Shown: positions 26,225 through 36,477 of the stretch, one piece after another
How positions within the stretch are numbered: the first letter of the stretch is position 1
How the letters are laid out: every line of letters starts with the position of its first letter
NCBI RefSeq assembly: GCF_050948175.1
Contig: NW_027490244.1
Coordinates: 682,001 to 746,000 of the forward strand
Length of the DNA stretch: 64,000 nucleotides
Reading direction: 5' to 3'
DNA from: Xylocopa sonorina
Lineage: Eukaryota > Arthropoda > Insecta > Hymenoptera > Apidae
The notes under the pieces: model-generated
What the model was told of the DNA's origin: nothing
The model's input: the letters and a program-made list of their open reading frames with translations, nothing else
Database searches by the model: none
Made by a program: the position numbers and the translations under genes

Positions 26225-26581
26225 CGCATCTCATTTCTATGTCTCATGATAAGATTTATTGCTCAATGCAACGCGTTATGTATATCTCGTTTACACTTCA
26301 AAAGAATGTAAATGCCGCACCTCCTTGCGACGGAATAGCGTTTCTGGATGTCCACGTTTCAAAGCAATAGAGTTCTAACCCTTTATAAAACGCGATATCG
26401 CATCTCACTACTACGTCCCGTGATAAGATGCAATATTTAATGCAACGCGTTATGTATATCAAGACTACACTTCGAAAGAATGTGAATCCCGCACTTTGTG
26501 TCTAGGGAATAGCGTTTCGAGATGTCTACATATCGCAGCAATAGATATATTTACGAAATTACTTAAAACGTCTTAATCTCA
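26225..26581 (+). repeat. Diverged satellite units left of retroelement
   Basis: The last units before the retroelement belong to a distinct diverged type: AATGCAACGCGTTATGTATATC replaces ATTGCGAAGTGTCATGTATACC (seen from 26265 and again near 26440), and the core is CGACGGAATAGCGTTTC or CTAGGGAATAGCG. The satellite match fades between 26550 and 26581, where ACTTAAAACG and ATCTCA are the last recognisable pieces. The same variant type is found on the far side of the element. Confidence 0.85.
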
Positions 26582-26739
26582 AAAATAGCCTTTTCATCAC
26601 AAATGTGTAATAAATAAAGTCTTCGAAGGCCCCACGTTTTATTTGTTCCATCGGTCGGAACATGTTCTCCCCGTTGAGAGACCGTGACGATCAATCTAAA
26701 TCGGTTTGATCTGAATATCGTCTCGACGTCGATGGTTCA
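26566..26739 (-). pseudogene. Tail downstream of pol C-terminus
   Basis: Non-satellite sequence after the DUF5641-like frame, which ends at a stop at 26737-26739. In one frame it encodes an Asn-Gly-Glu-Asn followed by a basic, aromatic-rich tail ending at a TAA near 26566-26568. Its position suggests the last residues of the pol polyprotein and the start of the 3' untranslated region. I cannot place an LTR start. Confidence 0.45.
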
Positions 26740-27003
26740 CGCTATCGTCTCGGATGTGGGCAGCTCCGCTAACTGCTTGACGTTGCGATTGTAGGCCCCC
26801 TGGCTGGTCCGTACGGTGACCGTTCGGGTGATCTTGTCTGGACCTGGGTGCACATCTTCGACTCGACCGCGGTGCCACTGCAAAGGCAGGACGTAGACAT
26901 CCCTTAAGACTACGAGGGATCTTTTCTTGATCTCGTGGTAGCCCTTGGTCCATTTTTTTCGCTCGCTCAGATGGTGGATATACTCCTTGTGCCACCTGGT
27001 TCA
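26740..27003 (-). pseudogene. BEL/Pao integrase C-terminal (DUF5641-like) remnant
   Basis: After an in-frame TGA (complement of TCA at 27001-27003) a single frame of 87 codons is open to a TGA at 26737-26739. It begins TRWHKEYIHHLSERKKW and contains VVLRDVYVLPLQWHRGRV, then a PGPD and TVRTSQG motif and a final AELPTSE. This is the layout of the DUF5641 domain at the end of BEL/Pao polyproteins, an SH3-like module after the integrase core. It is the best preserved uninterrupted domain here. The ATG frame at 26696-27004 is a shadow in another phase. Confidence 0.85.
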
Positions 27004-27416
27004 AAATTCCTGCTGGACGTTCTGGATGTGTTTGCTAGTGTGACAATCAGTTACGAGGAGTATCACTGAAATCAGTCTCGGGCAAACTCGTTAACGACGT
27101 GCCGATCAGGAAGTGGGTCGGAGTTAGGGACCATTAGGATCGGATGATAATGGAGTAAGCGGGCGGGAGTTTAGGATCGCTTCGATTTCGATCGCGAACG
27201 TATTGAACTATTCGAATGTAACCCGTATCTTCCCCGACGACTCGTTTGATGTGGTGTTTAAACGATTTCACTGCTGTCTCCCAAAGGCCGCCGAAATTGG
27301 GAGAAGGAGCTGGCATGAAATGCCATGATATTCCCTTGCCCGTGAGGAAGTGTCTTACCTTATCGTCCGTTTGCAGTTTTTGGTACAGTGCGCTTAATTC
27401 GTTATTCACTCCAACG
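27004..27416 (-). pseudogene. BEL/Pao integrase core, C-terminal part, broken
   Basis: This segment continues the integrase catalytic core after a one-base frame change near 27413-27416. It carries WHFMPAPSPNFGGLWETAVK, in which the Glu at 27278-27280 is the expected third catalytic carboxylate of the D,D-35-E triad, followed by a FKHHIKRVVG motif. The frame is then lost near 27215. The next phase retains EIEAILNSRPLTP, typical of this part of the family, before another frame change near 27130. Between 27120 and 27004 the phase containing TPTHFLIGTSLTSLPE is recognisable but holds two further stops. The third catalytic residue is retained, but the chain is not continuous. Confidence 0.85.
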
Positions 27417-27715
27417 AAATTTTGTCCCGTTGTAGGAATAAATGTTCCGACAGATGCCCCTACGACCGATGAAGCGTTTCAATGCCGCGATGAACGCTTC
27501 GGTAGTCATGTCACCGACGATCTCAAGATAGACCGCTCTCGTTGCAAAGCACACAAACACTGCTACATATATTTTTACTCGCGCACAATTTCGGAAACGT
27601 TTTTCCTTGATATAAAAAGGACCGCAATAATCTGTTCCGCAATTATTAAAGGATCGGCATTCGGATTCGCGTGACGCAGGTAGAGTGCCCATTACGTATT
27701 TCACGGCCGGTGGTT
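27402..27715 (-). pseudogene. BEL/Pao integrase core, N-terminal part, dead
   Basis: An open frame of about 100 codons encodes the first half of the integrase core. The first catalytic Asp is present in TDYCGPFYIKE (codon 27630-27632). The second should be the Asp of an S-D-N-G motif, but the sequence reads IYSYNGTKF with Tyr encoded at 27432-27434, so the D,D-35-E triad is broken. VYLEIVGDMTTEAF and LKRFIGRRG are well conserved. A frame change follows immediately (27402-27416). Upstream, the frame joins the zinc region only after loss of the segment that should hold the CxxC pair. Confidence 0.9.
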
Positions 27716-28380
27716 TTACCAGATGTACTTCTTACCATCAATGGGCCAATACCTCTGCCTTAGTGTCGCCAGCGTGGTATTGATACCCGAATGATGTCCC
27801 TCTAAATGCGTGTGACGAATGATCAGATCGGTGATGTGATGCGATCTTAGAAGCAGGATCGGATGTTTCTGTCCGCAGGGAATGTTTGCGTTTTGTAGTC
27901 GACCGCCTACCTGTAGAATTCCCGTTTCGTCTAAGAATGGCTGCAGCGAGAGCCGGTTCCTCTTTGGATGCAGCTCTGTACCGTTCTTCAAATTTCGGAT
28001 CTCTTTTTCAAACGCGAAGGCTTTCACGAGCCTCAAGATCCGATCATTAGCGTCGTGGACCTCTCATACGGTTAGAGGTCCTGCGTTACAATGATTTTTG
28101 CGAAATCGGAGGCAATATGCGACGATCCTCCTTAATTTCGCGATGTCTGAATAGCGGCCGAGAATTTCGTTGCTACGGATGGTCGTTGCCAAGCATGTAT
28201 GGGGATGAATATCGGGTATTTCCAAAACGAGGTTGAACGTAGATTTCGGCCAATCCTTGTTATCGTCGGCAAACCACGATGGTCCATGACGTCAGATGGA
28301 GGGCTTCAAGAATTCCGCCGGTGTTTGTCCTCTCTATATGAGGTCCGCTGGATTGTCGTTTGACCTGACGTGCCGCTATC
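27716..28380 (-). pseudogene. BEL/Pao RNase H-integrase linker and zinc region
   Basis: One phase is readable from about 28380 down to a TAA at 27716-27718, interrupted by stops at 28334-28336, 28292-28294 and 28064-28066. It starts with the NDNPADLI motif that follows RNase H in this family. It then covers a diverged linker and the integrase N-terminal region with GRLQNANIP, KHPILL and HTHLEGHHSG, whose histidines (first at 27812-27814) form the His half of the HHCC zinc site. The Cys half is missing: about a dozen codons appear deleted where the frame ends, before the next frame starts at VKPPAVKY. The ATG frame at 27882-28094 plus is a shadow. Confidence 0.85.
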
Positions 28381-28743
28381 GGTCCTCGTTTGAATTTCGG
28401 CCACTCTATTTGCCACGAATGTTCTTAGCGTGGCTGGTTCGCGTTGCAGCAAATATAAAACTATCGTGGAATGCGTCCGGAAGTTAATCGAGTCGGATCG
28501 GCGTGCATTATTATCTCGGACGTTAGACAATAATGACGTCAGTAGCACCGCACCGCAAAGTTCGAGACGTGCGAGGCTGACAACTTTTACTGGTGCGACC
28601 CGAAATTTCGCGCATAATAGTCTCGTTTTAATTCGTCCGCGATTGTCGACTGACCGTAGATACACGCACGCTCCGTATGCTCGTTCGCTCGCGTCGCAGA
28701 ACCTGTGTAATTCCACCCTTCGCACCTTCGATTGGCATACGTG
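28380..28743 (-). pseudogene. BEL/Pao RNase H remnant, catalytic residue lost
   Basis: In phase with the preceding region after a TGA at 28744-28746. The first RNase H carboxylate is in HRFCDASERAYGA (Asp codon 28693-28695), and the Glu of RLELCGA lies at 28561-28563. The third site is usually T-D-S-T; here the reading is FRTHSTIVL, with His at 28471-28473 in place of Asp. FVANRVAEIQTRTDS follows, then the phase is lost near 28371-28383. RNase H would degrade the RNA strand during reverse transcription; this copy cannot. The overlapping plus frames (28430-28984, 28296-28487) are shadows. Confidence 0.88.
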
Positions 28744-28998
28744 TCACTCGAAGAATGTTTCGTTATATAACTGCATTTCCTTCACGTACGTGGACCATTC
28801 TGTATGGAGGATAGTTGGTAGCGATTCGTCCCAGGCCAATTGCAGTTTCCAAAGGTGTTGCATAAATATTTTTGCCGTTATTATTACTGGCGCCAGTAAA
28901 CCTAACGGGTCGAATATTTTTGTCATGGTGGATAAGATCGTGCGTTTGGTGATCCTCGTATCGATGTTTGGATCCACGGAATAGATGATTCGGTCGTC
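28744..28998 (-). pseudogene. Pao peptidase A17-like region
   Basis: An 84-codon stretch between in-frame stops (TAG at 28999-29001 and TGA at 28744-28746), in one phase with the reverse transcriptase palm before it and RNase H after it. It contains ITKRTILSTMTKIFDPLGLL, LAPVIITAKIFMQHLW and WDESLP. This is the signature of the region annotated in protein families as the Pao retrotransposon peptidase (peptidase A17), which sits between reverse transcriptase and RNase H in BEL/Pao elements and is diagnostic of the superfamily. Apart from the bordering stops it looks intact. Confidence 0.9.
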
Positions 28999-29001
28999 CT
29001 A

Positions 29002-29435
29002 CGCGTGCCACGAAACGCCAAGAGCTTTCATTGTGGCGTCTCCAAAATACTTTGGGTGAATTTCGCCTTCCGGAAGTCCTACTAAAAGTTTCGGTTCGCT
29101 CGAGACCCATTGTTGAATGTGGAGGTTGCCGCCTTTAAGTAGCTTTATTACCTGGTCCCGTAGTTGTCTAGCGTCTTCGTAATTATCTGTGCCAGTTAGG
29201 AGATCATCGACGTATAGATCTCGCTGGAGCACGGTCGATGCGAAAGGAGCATTCACCTTTTCGTCGTCCGCTAGCTGATGAATATACCTGATGACGAGGA
29301 AAGGCGCTAAAGATAGTCCGAACGCGATCGTGTTCAGCTCGTACGTTTTCACCTTTCCCTTGTTATCTCGTCACAATATCGGCTGGTATCGGCGGTCTTC
29401 CGGTCTTACGAGGAACTGCCGATACATCTTCTCGA
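29002..29435 (-). pseudogene. BEL/Pao reverse transcriptase palm with YVDD
   Basis: The C-terminal part of the reverse transcriptase runs in one phase from IEKMYRQFLVRPEDRRYQP near 29435. A TGA at 29371-29373 stands where the family has Trp. It continues through YELNTIAFGLSLAPF to the catalytic box LQRDLYVDDLLTG (YVDD encoded at 29203-29214), then the thumb-like VIKLLKGGNLHIQQWVSSEP and GVSWHA. Both YVDD aspartates are intact. A TAG at 28999-29001 ends the segment. The frame 28763-29110 is a shadow in another phase. Confidence 0.92.
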
Positions 29436-29879
29436 TGTGACTCCGGTTAAGACATAGGTGTGTTGACGGAACCTTATGGGAAAAGCGAATATGTCGACCT
29501 GTATCGTTGGTCCTGCCAAAAGCGTATCGTTCAATGTCAGTCTACTGCTCGATCTTGCAGATCCATCGAAGACGACGCGAACCTTCGTTGTTGAGCTGGA
29601 CAGTTTGATGACGGCGTGGTGGATGAGGTAGAGGCCATCCGAATCGCGTGGCCCTACCTGGCTCATGTGTCCCATCTAGAAATATTCCTCGGTGACGGTG
29701 GAGTATTCTCGTTTCAGCTCTGGATCTTTCATGAATTTTCGTTCGAGAGAAAGAAGAAGGTTGAGGACGCGCGACCGAGTTTCGCCTAACTGCATCTTCT
29801 TTTCACTGAACGGCAGTGCGACAATGTAACGACCGGTTCGTGTCTGTTTAACGTGGTCGTGAAAATACTGCTCGCATTC
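29406..29879 (-). pseudogene. BEL/Pao linker and reverse transcriptase fingers
   Basis: Follows a TAG at 29880-29882 and has another TAG at 29676-29678. The first part is the protease-RT linker, with TGRYIVALPFSEKK and an EYSTVTEEYF stretch. The second part starts GHMSQV and carries HHAVIKLSSSTTKVRVVFDG and LNDTLLAGPTIQVD, the finger motifs of BEL/Pao reverse transcriptases. Near 29436-29446 extra bases shift the frame exactly at motif A, where the first catalytic Asp should precede IEKMYRQ. The old phase then runs on meaninglessly to a TAA at 29406-29408. Confidence 0.9.
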
Positions 29880-29882
29880 CTA

Positions 29883-30235
29883 CTTCGCGGAAAATAGCTG
29901 TCGTCCGTGTGGGCCCTCTACTAGCACCCAGAATTTTTGGAGTTCGAAATTCAGGATTGTAACGAACGTTTGATGTTTCCTCCACGACGCCGATGTGGAT
30001 ACGCTCCTCCCGATGATCCGTCCAAATTGCGTCCTTTGGAGGATTAATTCAGAATCGTTGCGAGGAGAAAGCTTGAACTGGCCGATGCTAGGGGATGATA
30101 AAGTGGGGCCGGTGCCGATTAACATATCCACATTTTCCGGTCGATGAAATTGTGGATCTACTAGTTTTACGTTCGCTAGAGTCGGAATTCACATTCTGTT
30201 GTTGGTTGCAAACACGTCGTCCTCTGGTTCTGCAG
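29883..30235 (-). pseudogene. BEL/Pao protease C-terminal remnant
   Basis: The most upstream surviving part of pol. From a TGA at 30189-30191 the phase encodes KLVDPQFHRPENVDMLIGTG, then SIGQFKLSP and LQRTQFGRIIG, the post-active-site portion of the BEL/Pao aspartic protease, and ends FELQKFWVLVEGP before a TAG. The catalytic D-S/T-G would lie further upstream, beyond the edge of the insertion. The 45 bases above the TGA still look coding but stop at the satellite junction near GTATAC, 30236-30241. The insertion is therefore 5'-truncated inside the protease domain. Confidence 0.85.
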
Positions 30236-30990
30236 CGTATACAATTCAATACCATGTAAATGCCACACTTCCTTGCTACGGAACAGGGTTTCTAGATGTC
30301 TACATAACGGAGCAAGGGAGTTCTAATGCTTCATAGAAAGCAATATCGCTTATCAATTCTATGTCTCATGATAAGATGTAATCTTCAATGCAACGCGTTT
30401 TGTATATCTCGTCAACACTTCAAAAGAATATAAATCCCACACTTCCATGCTACATAAAGCGATTCTAGATGTATACGTTTCGAAGCAACGCAGTTCTAAT
30501 GCTTCATAAAGCGCGATATCGCATCTCATTTCTATGTCTCATGATAAGATGTAATATTCAATGCAACACATTATGTATATCTTGTGAACACCTCATAAGA
30601 ATATGAATTCCACACATCCTTGCTACGGAATAGATTTCTAAATGTCTACCAATCGAAGCAATAGAGTTCTAATTCTTCATAAAACGCGATATCGAATCTC
30701 ATTTATAGGTTTCATGATAAGATGTAATATCAATGCAACGCGTTATGTATATCTCGTCAGCACTTCAAAAGTATGTAGCGCCCACACTTCCATACTACGG
30801 AATAACGTTTCTTGAAGTCACATGTCGAAGTTATGGAGTACTAACGCTTCATCAAATGCGATATCGAATTTCATCTCTATATCTCTAGATAAAACGTCAT
30901 ATCAAAGAAACGCGTTATCTGTAACTCGTCAACAGCACAAAAGACTCTAAATCCCACACTTCCACGCTACGGAATAGCGTTTCAAGATAT
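30236..30990 (+). repeat. Diverged satellite units right of retroelement
   Basis: About four and a half decayed units. They share AATGCAACGCGTT..GTATATCTCGTC and CTACGGAATAGCG with the units left of the element. Spacing is irregular: CGG landmarks at 30279, 30626, 30798 and 30970 give steps of 347 (two units), 172 and 172. Many boxes are mutated, and the sequence CAACAGCACAAAAGACTC near 30939 is barely recognisable. Regular units resume near 31000. Confidence 0.9.
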
Positions 30991-31131
30991 CCACATATCG
31001 AAGCAATAGAGTTCTAATGCTTCATAAAACGCGATATCGCATCTTAGCTCTATGTTTCACGATAAGATATAATATTCATTGAGCAGTGTCATGTATACCT
31101 CGTATTCACTTCGAAAGAATGTAAATGCGAC

Positions 31132-31666
31132 ACTTCCTTTCTAGGAAGTAGCGTCTCCAGATGTCTTCTTATCGCAGGATTTGAGTTCTAATGCATCTTA
31201 AAACGCGATGTCGCATCTCTTTTCTATGTATCATCATAAGATATAATATTCATTGCGAAGTGTTATGTATATGTCGATTTCACTTCAAAAGAATGTATAT
31301 GCGACACTCCCTTGCTAGGACGGAGTGTTTGCAGATGTCTACGTATCGAAGAAGCAGTGTTCTAACTCTTCTTAAAACGCGATATCGCCACTCATTTCTA
31401 TGTTTCATGATAAGATATAATATTCATTGCGAAGTGTCATGTATACCCCGTGTTCCTTTCAAAAGAGTGTAAATGCGACACTTCCTTTCTAGGAAGTAGC
31501 GTCTCCAGATGTCTTCTTATCGCAGGATTTGAGTTCTAATGCATCTTAAAACGCGATGTCGCATCTCTTTTCTATGTATCATCATAAGATATAATGTTCA
31601 TTGCGAAGTGTTATGTATATGTCGATTTCACTTCAAAAGAATGTATATGCGACACTCCCTTGCTTG
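31132..31666 (+). repeat. Dimeric repeat, 348-bp offset
   Basis: The unit with TTTCTAGGAAGTAGCGTCTCC, TCTTCTTATCGCAGGATTTG and TCTATGTATCATCATAAG at 31138 onward is repeated at 31486 onward, 348 bp later. Each copy is followed by ATGTCGATTTCACTTC. The middle unit (31318) differs, so the period is two units. It is the first homogenised block right of the decayed flank. Confidence 0.85.
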
Positions 31667-33360
31667 GAAATAGCGTTTGCATATGTCTATGTATCGTAGC
31701 AATAGATTTCTATTGCTTCTCAAAACGCGATATCGCATCGCATTTATATGCTTCATGATAGGGTACAATATTAATTGCGAAGTGTCATGTATACCACGCA
31801 TGCGCTTCAAGTGAATGTAAATGCGACACTTCCTTGGTAGGAAATAGCGTTTGCAGATTGCTACGTATCGAAGCAATATTGTTCTAATGCTTCTTAAATC
31901 GCGATATCGAATGTCATTTCTATCTATCCTGATAAGATATAATATTCATTGTGGAGTGTTATGTTTATCTCATTCATACTTCAAATGAATGCAAATGCGA
32001 CAGTTCCTTGCTAGGAAATAGTGTTTGCAGACATCTACGTATCGAAGCAATAAAGTTCTAAAGCTTCTTAAATCGCGATATCGCATCTCATTTCTATGTT
32101 TCATGATAAGATATAATATTCATTGTGCAGTGTTATGAATACCTCGTAATCACTTCAAAAGAATGTAAATGCGACACTTCCTTGCTAGGATGTAGCGTTT
32201 GCAGATGTCTACGTATCGAAGCAATAGGGATCTAATGCTTCTTAAATCGCCATATCGCTTCTCATTTCTATGTTTCATGATAAGATATAATACTCATTGT
32301 GCAGTGTTATGTATATCTCGTCTATACTTCAAATGGATGTAAATGCGACACTTCCTTGCTAGGAAATAGCGTTTGCAGATGTCTACGTATCGTGGCATTA
32401 GAGTTCTAATGCTTCTCATAACGCGATATCGCATCTCATTTCTATGTTTCATGATAAGATATAATATTCATTGTGGAATGTTATGTATACCTCGTTTTCG
32501 TTTCAAAAGAATGTAAATGCGACACTTCCTTGCTAGGAAATAGCGTTTGCAGATGTCTACGTATCGAAGCAGTAGAGTTCTAATGCTTCTTAAATCGCCA
32601 TATCGCATCTCATTTCTATGTTTCATGATAAGATATAATATTCATTGTGCAGTGTTATGTTTATCTCGTCTATACTTCAAATGGATGTAAATGCGACACT
32701 TCCTTGCTAGGAAGTAGCGTTTGCAGATGTCTACGTATCGAAGTAATAGACATCATATGCTTCATAAATCGCCATATCGCATTTCATTTCTATGTTTCAT
32801 GACAAGATATAATGTTCATTGCGAAGTGTCATATATACCTCGAATTCACTTCAAAAGAATGTAAATGCGAATCTTCCTTGCTAGGAAATAGCGTTTGCAG
32901 ATGACTACGTATCGGAGCAATGGAGTTCTAATGCTTCTCAGGACGAGATATCGCATCTCATTTCTATGCTTCATGATAAGATATAATATTCTTGAGAAGT
33001 GTCATGTATACCTCGTATTCCCTCCAAACGAATGTAAATGCGACACTTCCTTGCTAGGAAATGGCGTATTCAGATGTCTACGTATCGTAGCAATAGAGTT
33101 CTAATGCTACTTAAATCGCGATATCGCATCTCATTTATATGTTTCGTGATAAGTTATAATATTCATCGCGAAGTGTCAGGTATACCTCGTAATCACTTCA
33201 AAAGAATATAAATGCGACACTTCCATGCTAGGAAATAGCGTCTGCAGATGTCTACGCGTCGAGGCAATAGAGTTCTAATGCTTCTTAAAACGCGATATCG
33301 AATCTCTCTTCTATGTTACATGATAAGATATAATATTCATTGCGAAGTGTCACGTATACC

Positions 33361-34215
33361 TCGTATTCCCTCCAAACGAATGTAAATGCGACACTTCCTT
33401 GCTAGGAAATGGCGTATTCAGATGTCTGCGTATCGTACCAATAGAGTTCTAATGCTGGTTAATTCGCGATATCGCATCTCATTAATATGTTTCGTGATAA
33501 GATATAATATTCATCGCGAAGTGTCAGGTATACCTCGTATTCACTTCAAAAGAATGTAAATGCGACACTTCCATGCTAGGAAATAGCGTCTGCAGATGTC
33601 TACGCGTCGAGCCAATAGAGTTCTAATGCTTCTTAAAACGCGATATCGAATCTCAATTCTATGTTTCATTATAAGATATAACATTCATTGCGAAGTGTCA
33701 TGTATACCTCGAATTCACTTCAAAAGAATGTAAATGCGAAACTTCCATGCTAGGAAATAGCGTTTGCAGATATCTCCGCATCGAGGAAATAGGGTTCTAA
33801 TTCTTCTTAAGACGCGATATCGCATCTCACTTTTATGTTACATGATAAGATATAATGTTCATTGCGAAGTGTCATATATACCTCGTATTCACTTGAAAAG
33901 AATGTAAATGCTAATCTTCCTTGCTAGGAAATAGCGTTTGCAGATGACTACGTATCGTAGCAATGGAGTTCTAATACATCTCAAATCGAGATATCGCATC
34001 TCATTTCTATGCTTCATGATAAGATATAATATTCATTGCGAAGTGTCATGTATACCTGGTATTAAATCCAAACGAATGTAAATGCGACACTTCCCTGCTA
34101 GGATGTAGCGTATTCAGATGTCTACGTATGGTAGCAATAGATTTCTAATGCTACATAATTCTCGATATCGAATCTCATTTCTATGTTTCATGATAAGATA
34201 TAATATTCATTGCGA
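33361..34215 (+). repeat. Duplicated 855-bp block, copy 1
   Basis: About five units that recur at 35623-36477 with an offset of 2262 bp, exactly 13 units. Shared rare variants include GGCGTATTCAGATGTCT, GATATCTCCGCATCGAGG, GTTACATGATAAG, ATGCTAATCTTCC and GCTACATAATTCTCG. Only scattered mismatches were seen (for example GGTTAATTCG versus GCTTAAATCG). Confidence 0.85.
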
Positions 34216-35622
34216 TGTGTCATGTACACCTCGTATTCAATTCAAAAGAATGAAAGTGTGACATTTCCATGCTAGGAAATAGCCTTTGCAGATATCTCCG
34301 CATCGAGGCAATAGGGTTCTAATGCTTCTTAAAACGCGATATCGCATCTCACTTTTATGATACATGATAAGATATAATGTTCTTTGCGAAGTGTCATGTA
34401 TACCTCGTATTCACTTCAAAAGAATGTAAATGCGAATCTTCCTTGCTAGGAAATAGCGTTTGCAGATGACTACGTATCGGAGCAAAGTAGTTGTAATGCT
34501 TCTCAAAACGAGATATCGCATCTCATTTCTATGCTTCATGATAAGATATAAAACTCATTGCGAAGTGTCATGTATACCTCGTATTCCCTCCAGACGAATG
34601 TAAATGCGACACTTCCTTGCTAGGAAATGGCGTATTCAGATGTCTACGTATCGTAGCAATAAAGTTCTAATGCTACTTAAATCGCGATATCGCATCTCAT
34701 ATATATGTTTCGTGATAAGATATAATATTCATCGCGAAGTGTCAGGTATACCTCGTAATCACTTCAAAAGAATGTAAATGCGACACATCCATGCTAGGAA
34801 ATAGCGTCTGCAGATGTCTACGCGTCGAGGCAATAGAGTTCTAATGCTTCTTAAAACGCGATATCGAATCTCTCTTCTATGTTACATGATAAGATATAAT
34901 ATTCATTGCGAAGTGCCATGTATACCTCGTATTCCCTCCAATCGAATGTAAATGCGACAATTCCTTGCTAGGGCATAGCGTTTGCAGATGCCTACGTATC
35001 GTAGCAATAGAGTTCTAATGCTTCTTAGATCGCGATATCGCATCTCATTTCTATGTTTCGTGATAAGTTATAATATTCATTCCGAAGTGTAATGTAAACC
35101 TCGAATTCGCTTCAAAAGAATGTAAATGCGACTATTGGTTGCTAGGAAATAGCGATTGCAGATGTCTATGTATCGTAGCAATAGAGTTCTAATGCTTCTC
35201 AAAACGCGATATCGCATCTCATTTCTATGTTTCATGATAAGATATAATGTTCATTGCGAAGTGTCATATATACCTCGTATTCACTTCAAAAGAATGTAAA
35301 TGCGACACTTCCATGCTAGGAAATAGCGACTGCAGATGTCTACGCGTCGAGGCAATAGAGTTCTAATGCTTCTTAAAACGCGATATCGCATCTCACTTCT
35401 ATGCTTCATGATAAGAGATAATGTTCATTGCGAAGTGTCATATATACCTCGTATTCACTTCAAAAGAATGTAAACGCGAATCTTCCTTGCTAGGAAATAG
35501 CGTTTGCAGATGACTACGTATCGGAGCAATGGAGTTCTAATGCTTCTCAAGACGAGATATCGCATCTCATTTCTATGCTTCATGATAAGATATAATATTC
35601 ATTGCGAAGTGTCATGTATACC

Positions 35623-36477
35623 TCGTATTCCCTCCAAACGAATGTAAATGCGACATTTCCTTGCTAGGAAATGGCGTATTCAGATGTCTACGTATCGTAC
35701 CAATAGAGTTCTAATGCTGCTTAAATCGCGATATCGCATCTCATTTATATGCTTCGTGATAAGATATAATATTCATCGCGAAGTGTCAGGTATACCTCGT
35801 ATTCACTTCAAAAGAATGTAAATGCGACACTTCCATGCTAGGAAATAGCGTCTGCAGATGTCTACGCGTCGAGCAAATAGAGTTCTAATGCTTCTTAAAA
35901 TGCGATATCGAATCTCAATTCTATGTCTCATTATAAGATATAACATTCATTGCGAAGTGTCATGTATACCTCGAATTCACTTCAAAAGAATGTAAATGCG
36001 AAACTTCCATGCTAGGAAATAGCGTTTGCAGATATCTCCGCATCGAGGAAATAGGGTTCTAATTCTTCTTAAGACGCGATATCGCATCTCACTTTTATGT
36101 TACATGATAAGATATAATGTTCATTGCGAAGTGTCATATATACCTCGTATTCACTTGAAAAGAATGTAAATGCTAATCTTCCTTGCTAGGAAATAGCGTT
36201 TGCAGATGACTACGTATCGTATCAATGGAGTTCTAATACATCTCAAATCGAGATATCGCATCTCATTTCTATGCTTCATGATAAGATATAATATTCATTG
36301 CGAAGTGTCATGTATACCTGGTATTCACTCCAAACGAATGTAAATGCGACACTTCCCTGCTAGGAAGTAGCGTATTCAGATGTCTACGTATGGTAGCAAT
36401 AGATTTCTAATGCTACATAATTCTCGATATCGAATCTCATTTCTATGTTTCATGATAAGATATAATATTCATTGCGA
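35623..36477 (+). repeat. Duplicated 855-bp block, copy 2
   Basis: The partner of 33361-34215 at 13 units distance. It lies in a zone (32.8-37.2 kb) where the same few unit variants (GCGAATCTTCC at 32868, 34433, 35477 and 36869) are shuffled at spacings of 9, 6 and 8 units, so no single higher-order period covers the whole zone. Confidence 0.85.

Larger units (their letters stand above)
3663..26560 (+). repeat. 174-bp satellite array, forward orientation, block 1
   Basis: About 131 head-to-tail units. The landmark GGAAATAGCG (core CTAGGAAATAGCG) starts at 3709, 3883, 4057, 4231, 4405 and 4579, and falls exactly on 5101, 6841, 8581, 10321, 12061, 13801, 15541, 17281 and 19021, each ten units apart. 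Ordered landmarks inside a unit are TGCGACACTTCC, CTAGGAAATAG, TTGCAGATGTCTACGTATCG, AGAGTTCTAATGCTTCTTA, CGCGATATCGCATCTC, CTATGTTTCATGATAAG, ATATAATATTCATTG, GTATACCTCG and CACTTCAAAAGAATGTAAA. The commonest variant sites are T or A after TTCC, CGTAG or CGAAG, and CGCGATATCGC or CGAGATGTCGC. After 22.4 kb CGAAG-type units predominate, and units become more diverged towards 26.5 kb. Confidence 0.98.
26566..30235 (-). mobile_element. Decayed BEL/Pao retrotransposon, 5'-truncated
   Basis: A 3.65 kb minus-strand insertion carries a BEL/Pao-type pol in canonical order from high to low coordinates: end of protease, linker, reverse transcriptase with YVDD, Pao peptidase A17-like region, RNase H, integrase zinc region, integrase core and a DUF5641-like C-terminus. 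The sequence starts inside the protease region, so gag and the protease active site are absent. I see no LTR on either side; satellite resumes directly at GTATAC near 30236 and near 26581. Twelve or more in-frame stops and at least six frame changes make it non-coding. Integrase, RNase H and reverse transcriptase each have a disrupted catalytic site. An AATAAATAAAG stretch at 26609-26619 lies near the downstream end but is on the opposite strand. Confidence 0.95.

Noticed and set aside
26609..26619. AATAAATAAAG as the retroelement poly(A) signal
   Set aside because: It is on the plus strand, while the element is transcribed from the minus strand.
27246..27674. 142-codon plus-strand frame
   Set aside because: It is the antisense shadow of the integrase core.
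28430..28984. 184-codon plus-strand frame
   Set aside because: It lies antisense to the RNase H and peptidase A17-like region of the BEL/Pao pol, where domain matches are clear on the minus strand.
26550..30242. Target-site duplication around the retroelement (shared TATA at both junctions)
   Set aside because: Only about four low-complexity bases match and both element ends are missing, so a true target-site duplication cannot be defined.
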